Positions 14,842-20,482 of a DNA stretch of 20,482 nt are shown piece after piece. Position numbers and translations under genes: made by a program. Every line of letters begins with the position of its first letter. Position 1 is the first letter of the stretch. The notes beneath the pieces were generated by a model. That model did not search any database and was not told the origin of the DNA. It was given only the letters and a program-made list of their open reading frames with translations. Source of the stretch: Planctomycetaceae bacterium (lineage in GTDB: Bacteria; Planctomycetota; Planctomycetia; Planctomycetales; Planctomycetaceae); NCBI GenBank assembly GCA_003445035.1, contig DLVV01000295.1, forward strand, positions 1 through 20,482. Reading direction: 5' to 3'.

Positions 14842-16007
14842 GCGCGGTTTCCCGAACCCCAGGCGGACGTGAAATAGTCGCCTTCGATGAATCGACTCGG
14901 ACGCAATCCGGTGATGTCGATCTTGCTCGTGTTGCCGGCGATCGTGTCGGCCAATGCTTCACCGAGCGGCGGGCCCAGCTTGAAGCAATGGCCATTCCCT
15001 GCCAGGCAGGCGAAGTAACCGGGGACTTCCGGTTCCGGTCCGACCAGGGGATGCCAGTCGTCGCTGATCGTGTACATCGAAGCCCATCCGTGGTCGAAGC
15101 TGCCTTCTCGTGTCGACGGGACTCGCTGGAAGATCTTCTCTTCGACGCGATGTCGAGATGTGTCGTCGACCTTTCGGTCGTAATTGTCGATGTCCAGTGG
15201 CTCGATTTCCTTGGGGAAACCGAGTCCGACTAGCAACTGCTGTGGTCCGGCCGGGCGGCTGTAAACGCAAAGTTGCGGATCGGTCAGCCACGGGTAATTG
15301 GCGGTGTCGAACGGGACGTTCAGGACGATGTCGTACTCTCGGCTCCACCGAAACGAGTAGTTGAGCCCGACGGTCAGTCCCAGTTGCCGGCCCCACCCTC
15401 CAGCCGCGTTGACGACGACGGGCGTCTGAATTGGACCGTTGTCGGTTTCGACAGCCGACACGCGACCGTTTGTGAGCGTGATGGATCGGGCACCGACACC
15501 CTCGTGTGCTGTGAGCCCCCATTCGCTCGCGCTCTCAACAAGGTTTCGCGTTGTTTTCTTCGGGTCGGCGAATCCGGAATCCGGTTCGAGTATCGCGTAG
15601 GAGATGTCGTCAAGGTTGACCATCGGCAGACGGTCGGACAGATCTGCGGGCGTCAATTCTTCGATCCGGATCCCGTGCTCACGCTGCAGTTCGACCACGG
15701 TCTTTCCCGACTCGATCCCCGTCTCGTCGAGCAAAGCCAGGTAACCGATTTGCCGAAAGTCACAGTCACCACCAAGTTCTTCCTCTCCGTTCGAAAACAT
15801 CTCCACGGCACGTTGAGCGAGTTGTACGGTCACCGGATTCGAATAAAACGTCCGGATCGCTGCGGCCGAATGGCCCGTGCTCACAGCGGCCAGGGTTCGC
15901 TGCTCGAGCAAGACGATCTGCCCGAAGCCTTTCTTGGCCAGGAAATGAGCGGTGCTCGCGCCGAGAATCCCTCCCCCGATCACGACCGCGTCCGCAGTTT
16001 CTTGCAT
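14838..16007 (-). CDS. FAD-dependent amine/amino-acid oxidoreductase (DAO, sarcosine-oxidase-like)
   Basis: This 389-residue protein is a D-amino-acid-oxidase superfamily flavoenzyme. The FAD dinucleotide motif VVIGGGILGASTA is at 8-20 (Gly11, Gly13, Gly16) and the second FAD segment FACLAGNGHCFKLGPPLGE at 332-350. In monomeric sarcosine oxidases FAD is linked to a Cys just before a Met-Tyr-Thr stretch; here that position is Ser310 (ASMYTISDD), so noncovalent FAD is predicted. The likely reaction is oxidation of a secondary amine or amino acid to an imine, with electrons going to oxygen or an unknown acceptor. It is coupled to hyuB by an ATGA overlap and lies 58 bases after the S15 hydrolase gene. 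Its operon place suggests it acts on the HyuAB product, for example a sarcosine-like compound. The ATG at 16007 has no clear Shine-Dalgarno site nearby. Confidence 0.85.
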   Translation of the reverse strand: MQETADAVVIGGGILGASTAHFLAKKGFGQIVLLEQRTLAAVSTGHSAAAIRTFYSNPVTVQLAQRAVEMFSNGEEELGGDCDFRQIGYLALLDETGIESGKTVVELQREHGIRIEELTPADLSDRLPMVNLDDISYAILEPDSGFADPKKTTRNLVESASEWGLTAHEGVGARSITLTNGRVSAVETDNGPIQTPVVVNAAGGWGRQLGLTVGLNYSFRWSREYDIVLNVPFDTANYPWLTDPQLCVYSRPAGPQQLLVGLGFPKEIEPLDIDNYDRKVDDTSRHRVEEKIFQRVPSTREGSFDHGWASMYTISDDWHPLVGPEPEVPGYFACLAGNGHCFKLGPPLGEALADTIAGNTSKIDITGLRPSRFIEGDYFTSAWGSGNRA

Positions 16008-16065
16008 GGTGGATTCGCTGCCCTTCTCTTCGACTGGTTGCTGGTCGACGTTCCTGTCCTTGCCG

Positions 16066-18069
16066 TCAATTCAGTTCGCGTGGAATGACGACAGACCAGT
16101 CCTTCTCGAAGTACAGCTTGCCGTCCCGGGTGATGCGAACCTGGACGGTGTGATGAAACGACTCGGCATCGCTGCGTGTCTGTTCTTCGGAATGAATTTC
16201 CACGTCAAATTCAGCCCGGCGGATACGGCAGTGGCCTGCGGCTTCAAGAACAGCGGTCGCCGGCGATCGATTGTCGACCGTGAAGGCGGACTTCAACTGC
16301 AACCGATTGTTCGCGTCGCCGGTCTCGACACCCAGGCGGAGCGTCGCGGTTTGTTCAGCCATGTCTTGAGTGATCGAGTACTCGGTCGACTTCGGCAACT
16401 TCTCTGGATCGGCGGGTGAGAGTTGTTGCAGGCTGGAGGGTGGCACAGCGGGTGATTGTCGCGGGATGACGGGTAACACGATGTGCGACGCGTGGTCTCC
16501 GCCACGGTGGATCGAATGAACTCCCGGTTCACCAACAGGCCAGGCGTTCTGGAAGTCAGCTCCGGCGATGCTGACTCGCAACCGATGTCCTCGCTCGAAG
16601 ACGTAGGACATCGTTTTCAGTGGGACGTCGAGTTCATAGACATCGCCCGGTACCAACGGTTCTGGCTGGGCGTGTGACTGGCGATGCGTGGCATTCAGGC
16701 CGCCGTACCGCACGAGCTTTGCCGTTCCATCGGGGGCGACGTCAATCAACTTCACGCGGAAGTACGCCACACGAGCGGTTGATGACACGTAGAGTTTTGC
16801 GATCGGAGTGCCAGTGACTTCGATGTCTTCCTCCAGCGGGGCGGACGTGTAGGCAACACAGTTCGCGTCGTCGAGGCGCTGATCGATCGGTGTTCCCCAC
16901 GGCATGATTCCACCGCCCCAGTGAATCCCCGAGGAGATTCCGGAGCCCGCGAGGTAGGGGAACTCGTCCCGGTCGTCCGCGTCCCCGGCTGACTCGTCGA
17001 GGCTCGCCTCACCCAGGTACAGCAAGCGGTCCTGCCGCCGGGCCAGCGGCCACTCGTTTTCACTTCGCCACTCACCCGGTTCTTCGAGAGCCATGCGGGC
17101 GGCCGGAGGGCTGTACCGGCGAACGAACAGTGTGACGGGCGGTTCATCCATAACGCCGTTGTCGATGTCCTTCAACCAGTGGTCAAACCACCGGTGATAA
17201 ATCGGACGAGTGTCCACTCGTGGCCCGGGCACCGCGACTGGTTCCTCGCCATACCAGTGGCCCCAGGGGCCGACCAGCGCTTTCTTGGGGCATTGCAGCT
17301 TCTCGAAAGCTCGCAACAGCGCGGTGGGATAGCAGTCGGACCATCCACCGACCACCATCACGGCGCATTTCACTCGCCCATAATCGGCAGACAACGAGCG
17401 GTCTTGCCAATACGGTCCTTGTAGCGGATTGGAGATGTAGCCGATTCCCCACGGGGCGCTGTTCTCGAGCCGCTCTTGCCACAACGTTTCCCACTGCTCG
17501 CCGACGACGTCCGGGTCCGGCGGTGCGAGGTTCCACGTGTTCATGTTGGCCGAGTAGCTGTCGAACATGTAGGGCCGCAGGCAGCCGCCGGGATAGACCC
17601 ATTCGGTGTAGACGTCGTCGTTGGCCGATCGAACGATGATCGCCTTGAGTGCGGGAGGATTTTCGACAGCGACCTGCCACTGGACGACGGCACTGTACGA
17701 CTTGCCGATCATGCCGACGTTGCCACTGCACCACGGTTGATCGGCGATCCAGCCGACCATGTCGTAAGCGTCCTGCCGTTCCTCGTCGTTGTAGATGTCG
17801 GTCGTGAAGCCGCCCGAATTTCCCGTGCCACGGACGTCAAACTGAACGACCGCGTATCCCCGCTCGGCCAGGTACGGCACCGAAGGCGGGTATTCATCAC
17901 CGTAGTCGGGCAGCGGTTTTCGCAGCCGACGATACGGGTTGTACTCCATGATCGCCGGGAAAGAACCGGCGGCTTCTGGGCGAGTGATCTTGGCGCACAG
18001 TTCAACGCCGTCACGCATTGGGACGCGGACGTATTCGATGCGGACCTGGTTTTCGAACGGGGCGGTCAT
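16066..18069 (-). CDS. CocE/NonD-type S15 family hydrolase with extra C-terminal domain
   Basis: This protein (667 residues from the ATG at 18069) is a serine hydrolase of the CocE/X-Pro dipeptidyl-peptidase (S15) type. Residues 10-300 form the alpha/beta-hydrolase core, with Ser124 in MIGKSYSAVVQW, Asp245 in GGWSDCYPTA and His271 in GPWGHWYGE as the triad; Tyr46 of EYNPYRR fits the oxyanion tyrosine. Residues 400-545 form the family jelly-roll domain. About 120 further residues after IPRQSPAVPP are beta-rich and not part of the usual CocE length. There is no signal peptide, so it is cytoplasmic. Family members cleave esters, beta-lactam-type amides or Pro-peptides. The frame is open upstream to an ATG at 18168 and a GTG at 18192, so the start is uncertain; 18069 matches where family members begin. 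It is the first gene of the operon. Confidence 0.87.
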   Translation of the reverse strand: MTAPFENQVRIEYVRVPMRDGVELCAKITRPEAAGSFPAIMEYNPYRRLRKPLPDYGDEYPPSVPYLAERGYAVVQFDVRGTGNSGGFTTDIYNDEERQDAYDMVGWIADQPWCSGNVGMIGKSYSAVVQWQVAVENPPALKAIIVRSANDDVYTEWVYPGGCLRPYMFDSYSANMNTWNLAPPDPDVVGEQWETLWQERLENSAPWGIGYISNPLQGPYWQDRSLSADYGRVKCAVMVVGGWSDCYPTALLRAFEKLQCPKKALVGPWGHWYGEEPVAVPGPRVDTRPIYHRWFDHWLKDIDNGVMDEPPVTLFVRRYSPPAARMALEEPGEWRSENEWPLARRQDRLLYLGEASLDESAGDADDRDEFPYLAGSGISSGIHWGGGIMPWGTPIDQRLDDANCVAYTSAPLEEDIEVTGTPIAKLYVSSTARVAYFRVKLIDVAPDGTAKLVRYGGLNATHRQSHAQPEPLVPGDVYELDVPLKTMSYVFERGHRLRVSIAGADFQNAWPVGEPGVHSIHRGGDHASHIVLPVIPRQSPAVPPSSLQQLSPADPEKLPKSTEYSITQDMAEQTATLRLGVETGDANNRLQLKSAFTVDNRSPATAVLEAAGHCRIRRAEFDVEIHSEEQTRSDAESFHHTVQVRITRDGKLYFEKDWSVVIPRELN

Positions 18070-18219
18070 TGGGGGTTGGTGGTAACTGGCAACAAGGGAG
18101 GGATGGATAGTGACTCGTGTACAACGCGATGTGTTTGGCAGTTGGCATTCGAGTGCCTCCGTCGTCATTTTTCCAGCAGCGACGAGGTGCACTGTCGAGA
18201 ACTTCGCGGCACCAGCGGA

Positions 18220-18272
18220 GCGGTGATGCGGCTACCCAGAATATCGTTGCGGCGGTGAGATGGCAAAACGGC
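18220..18272 (-). repeat. Copy 2 of the 53-base imperfect repeat, upstream of the S15-hyu operon
   Basis: Read from 18272 on the minus strand, this stretch aligns without gaps to copy 1 at 4497-4445, with 39 of 53 positions identical. It lies about 150-200 bases upstream of the S15 hydrolase ATG, in the same orientation as copy 1 has to the cupin gene. Confidence 0.5.
18238..18266 (-). promoter_or_regulatory. Promoter-like element for the S15-FAD-hyuB-hyuA operon
   Basis: Within the repeat, TTGCCA (18266-18261) and TATTCT (18243-18238; 4/6 match to TATAAT) are 17 bases apart, followed by GG. A start near 18231 would give a leader of about 160 bases to the ATG at 18069, or about 60 bases if the ATG at 18168 is used. 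Confidence 0.5.
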
Positions 18273-18346
18273 CTGATGCCGGTCACGCGAGATCGTCGAT
18301 GGGTCTGTCGTCGATGCCCGACGAGTGCCTCAGATCAGGCAGGCCA

Positions 18347-18366
18347 CGAGGTGCTCGGCACCCTCG
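18347..18366 (-). terminator. Hairpin after the second DUF1501 gene, possible terminator
   Basis: CGAGGTGC and GCACC(C)TCG (plus-strand reading) form an 8-bp stem with one bulged C and a TCG loop. On the minus strand it begins four bases after the DUF1501 stop at 18371, the right place for a terminator. No T-tract follows. It lies between that gene and the S15 operon promoter-like site; the rest of 18070-18370 shows no gene. Confidence 0.4.
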
Positions 18367-18370
18367 CCAG

Positions 18371-19870
18371 CTATGCCAAAATCGCCTCGATGGGCTTGCC
18401 ACCATGATGAATGGGGACCGGGCGGCTGTTGGGCTCGTAGACCGGGGTCTCCGGGTTGATACCCAGGCAGCGGTAGATGGTCGAGACGATGTCGGCCGGC
18501 GTGACGGGGTTCGAGGCGGGGAAGGCGGCACGTGCGTCTGAGCTGCCGCAAACCGTGCCGCCGCGGATCCCCGCACCGCTGAAAAGTACCGAGTAGCAGT
18601 GCGTCCAGTGATCGCGGCCCGCCTTGCTGTTGACCTTCGGAGTCCGACCCATTTCTCCCATGACCACGACCAGCGTTTCGTCGAGCAGTCCGGTGCGGTC
18701 AAGGTCTTCCATCAGGGCGGAATAGGCCTGGTCAAACACCGGCAGATTCAGCTCTCGCAGCAGCTTGAAGTTCAGGGTGTGCGTGTCCCAGGCGTTGTAG
18801 TCGATGTCGCCGGGGCTCTTGGCCGCGATCCCGTTTGAGATCCAGTAGTTTTCCCAGCACGCGGTGACGAATCGTGCTCCCGCCTGCACCAGGCGTCGGG
18901 CGATCAAGACACTTTCGCCAAACAGTGACGGGCCATAACGTTCGCGCTGTTTCGGGTGGGCAGCCTGGAGGTCGAACGCCTTTCGGCATTCGGAGGAGGT
19001 CAGCAGATTGAAAGCCTGCTGGTATTGTTTGTCGTGTGCTCGGACGGCCGGCGATCCACCGAACTCTCGCAGCTTATTGTCGATTTGTTCTCGCAGTGAA
19101 TGCCGGAGGTTCAGGCGGTCGACGCTGATTTCCGGATTCAGGTTCGGCAACGTCGGCGTGCCGCAGACGACTTGCGACACGTCGCGATGCGCGGGCTTCT
19201 CGACCGTCGGCTGACAGACGGTGTACAGCGGATCGAATTGCTTGCCGATGAAGCCGCCTCTTGCACCCGCCCGATAAAAACCGCGACCCCAGCCCATGTA
19301 GTTGGGCATGTGGACGTAAGTCGGCATCTGCGGGTCGTCACCCAGTCCCACGTAGTCGCAGACCGAACCCATGCTGGGTGGATCCTGTGGACTCTCGAAG
19401 TCCGGGTTGCCCGACTTCGAGGTGCCATTGAATCCGGTCAGGCTTGGGATGCCGTTGTGACAGCCCGCCTCGTGGTGGACCGAACGCACGATGGCCGACC
19501 GGCTCGTCCATCGTGCCGACAGCGGCAGATGCTCGCTGATGTCAAATCCGGGCACCGAGCTGCTGATGGGCGCAAACTCGCCCCGCGATTCCCTGGGCCC
19601 ATCCGGTTTCAGGTCGAACATGTCCTGGGTTGCCGGGCCGCCGAAGAGGTACAACAGGATGACCGACTTCGCCTTTCCGGGCTGCAGCCAACCTTTCTGA
19701 ACGTGGTGACGGCGGCGGGTTGTGCGGTCGCGGCCAGCAACAGCCTGCTCGGCCCGCAACAACTGCGGCAACGTCATTCCGCCGAGCAGCCCGAGCGTTC
19801 CGGCGCGGAGAAGATCACGCCGGACGATTCCGTCACAGGCCCGCTTGGGAGACCCCAGCACGCTGAGCAT
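18371..19870 (-). CDS. DUF1501 family protein, Tat-exported (second copy)
   Basis: This 499-residue DUF1501 protein has a stronger Tat leader than the first copy: IVRRDLLRAGTLGLLGG at 15-31, typical of the planctomycete family. Signatures in order are LFGGPATQDMFDLKPDGP (75-92), RSVHHEAGCHNG (129-140), WDTHTLNF (361-368), GEMGRTPKVN (405-414) and GRDHWTHCYSVLFSG (418-432). The two copies are clearly different: this one has a long insert around 150-250 (MPTYVHMPNYMGWGRGFYRAG) that the first lacks, so they are distant paralogs rather than a recent duplication. GGAGAGGA (19882-19875), four bases before the ATG, fixes the start. Like the first copy it has no DUF1549/DUF1553 partner in view. Export as a folded metalloenzyme-like protein is inferred; the substrate is unknown. 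Confidence 0.9.
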   Translation of the reverse strand: MLSVLGSPKRACDGIVRRDLLRAGTLGLLGGMTLPQLLRAEQAVAGRDRTTRRRHHVQKGWLQPGKAKSVILLYLFGGPATQDMFDLKPDGPRESRGEFAPISSSVPGFDISEHLPLSARWTSRSAIVRSVHHEAGCHNGIPSLTGFNGTSKSGNPDFESPQDPPSMGSVCDYVGLGDDPQMPTYVHMPNYMGWGRGFYRAGARGGFIGKQFDPLYTVCQPTVEKPAHRDVSQVVCGTPTLPNLNPEISVDRLNLRHSLREQIDNKLREFGGSPAVRAHDKQYQQAFNLLTSSECRKAFDLQAAHPKQRERYGPSLFGESVLIARRLVQAGARFVTACWENYWISNGIAAKSPGDIDYNAWDTHTLNFKLLRELNLPVFDQAYSALMEDLDRTGLLDETLVVVMGEMGRTPKVNSKAGRDHWTHCYSVLFSGAGIRGGTVCGSSDARAAFPASNPVTPADIVSTIYRCLGINPETPVYEPNSRPVPIHHGGKPIEAILA

Positions 19871-19907
19871 CGCGTCCTCTCCGGGTGTGCTCGTTGATAC
19901 ACGGTCG

Positions 19908-19937
19908 ATGATAGCCGCAGCCGTTCAGATGGGTCCA
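19908..19937 (-). promoter_or_regulatory. Candidate promoter of the second DUF1501 gene
   Basis: On the minus strand, TGGACC (19937-19932; 4/6 match) and TATCAT (19913-19908; 5/6 match) are 18 bases apart, with a predicted start about 30 bases before the ATG at 19870. The same TATCAT hexamer stands at a similar distance before the first DUF1501 gene. Confidence 0.3.
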
Positions 19938-20036
19938 TCCGAGTCGGTGTTTTCATCACAGATGGGTTCGCAGCGTTTCGGGCGAGATCGTGCCGGCGAA
20001 TTGTGCAACTCCGGGAAACCCGATTTCTCCAGCGGG

Positions 20037-20482
20037 TCAACGGGAAGCTGGCTTGTCTATGACAACCAGTGTGACGCCACCGAGAATGGCCATCGAAGCA
20101 ACCAGAAGGCGTGCCGAGAGGGTTTCACCGAGAAAGACGATGCCCCCAGCCGCCGCAATGACTGGCACGCTCAATTGGACCGTCGCCGCCTGGGTTGCCT
20201 TCAGTCCCCGGATCGCCGAATACCAGATCGCGTAACCGATTCCGGACGTCAGTGCTCCTGAGGCCACCGCGCACGTGATTCCGAGAGTCGCTGGCCGGGT
20301 CGAGGGGAGCATTGCCAGGTTCAATCCCAACGCCAATGGGGCTGCTCTAAGGAAGTTGCCGGCTGTCTTGCAGGTCGCATCTCCTTTTGCCTTTCCCCGG
20401 ATGGAGTAGATCCCCCAGGCGACTCCCGCTCCGATCATCAATGCAGCACCTCCAGGAGGCGGTGCCGACAGGCCGGGCAGCA
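20037..20482 (-). CDS. EamA/DMT-family membrane transporter, C-terminal half (cut by the window end)
   Basis: The frame is open through base 20482, so the gene begins outside the window and only its last 147 residues are seen. They form the second EamA repeat: a first helix near GAALMIGAGVAWGIYS, two middle helices, then the family-typical stretch TSGIGYAIWYSAIRGLKATQ, a following helix with QLSVPVIAAAGGIVFLGE, and a last helix LLVASMAILGGVTLVVI. DMT exporters of this type sit in the inner membrane and move amino acids, metabolites or drugs; the substrate is unknown. A TTG at 20441 could be mistaken for a start, but the upstream codons (LPGLSAPPPGGAA) continue the family sequence. The gap to the DUF1501 gene (19871-20036) holds only that gene's candidate promoter and a weak CGGG-AAA-CCCG stem. 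Confidence 0.88.
   Translation of the reverse strand, partial: LPGLSAPPPGGAALMIGAGVAWGIYSIRGKAKGDATCKTAGNFLRAAPLALGLNLAMLPSTRPATLGITCAVASGALTSGIGYAIWYSAIRGLKATQAATVQLSVPVIAAAGGIVFLGETLSARLLVASMAILGGVTLVVIDKPASR

Noticed and set aside
17476..18258. Open plus-strand frame of 260 codons opposite the S15 hydrolase gene
   Set aside because: It is antisense to the conserved catalytic core of the S15 enzyme and shows no known motif or plausible ribosome site.
1..20482. Mobile elements, CRISPR arrays, tRNA or rRNA genes
   Set aside because: I found no transposase or integrase motifs, terminal repeats, regularly spaced direct repeats or tRNA-like cloverleaf with a GGTTCGAATCC-type arm on either strand.

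Overview
The window looks like a chromosomal segment of a Planctomycetota bacterium. The reasons are two DUF1501 proteins with twin-arginine leaders, a DUF1080 domain, many secreted carbohydrate-related proteins, GC-rich codon use and weak or missing Shine-Dalgarno sites. There are no tRNA or rRNA genes, insertion sequences, phage genes or CRISPR arrays, so it reads as ordinary chromosome rather than a mobile island.

Layout. Bases 1-11000 carry mostly plus-strand genes for exported proteins: a transglutaminase-like protein, a GHL10/YngK-type glycosidase-like protein, a nitrilase fused to DUF1080, a large heparinase II/III-like protein and a three-domain TIM-barrel-like protein with no family I can name. 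A minus-strand pair, a small cupin followed by a DUF1501 protein, lies inside this block (2441-4358). Bases 11027-18069 hold a tight minus-strand operon in the order S15/CocE-type hydrolase, FAD-dependent amine or amino-acid oxidoreductase, hydantoinase B, hydantoinase A, with two 4-base ATGA overlaps. A second DUF1501 gene (18371-19870) and the C-terminal half of an EamA transporter, cut by the window end, close the segment.

How the genes may work together. The plus-strand proteins look like periplasmic or extracellular tools for taking apart polysaccharides or glycoconjugates; no sulfatase, TonB/SusD pair or regulator is visible. The minus-strand operon looks like cytoplasmic catabolism of a cyclic amide or N-methylated amino compound: ring opening by HyuAB, oxidation of the amino acid by the flavoprotein, and ester or amide hydrolysis by the S15 enzyme. 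The true substrate cannot be read from sequence.

The most interesting non-coding signal is a recurrent promoter-like architecture. Four plus-strand genes each have TTG[AC]A[CGT]-N17-GAG[AG]CT upstream. Two minus-strand transcription units share a 53-base element, 39/53 identical without gaps, containing TTGCCA-N17-TA[CT][GT]CT. Five of these six sites have GG directly after the -10-like hexamer. These were found by eye and have not been tested statistically.
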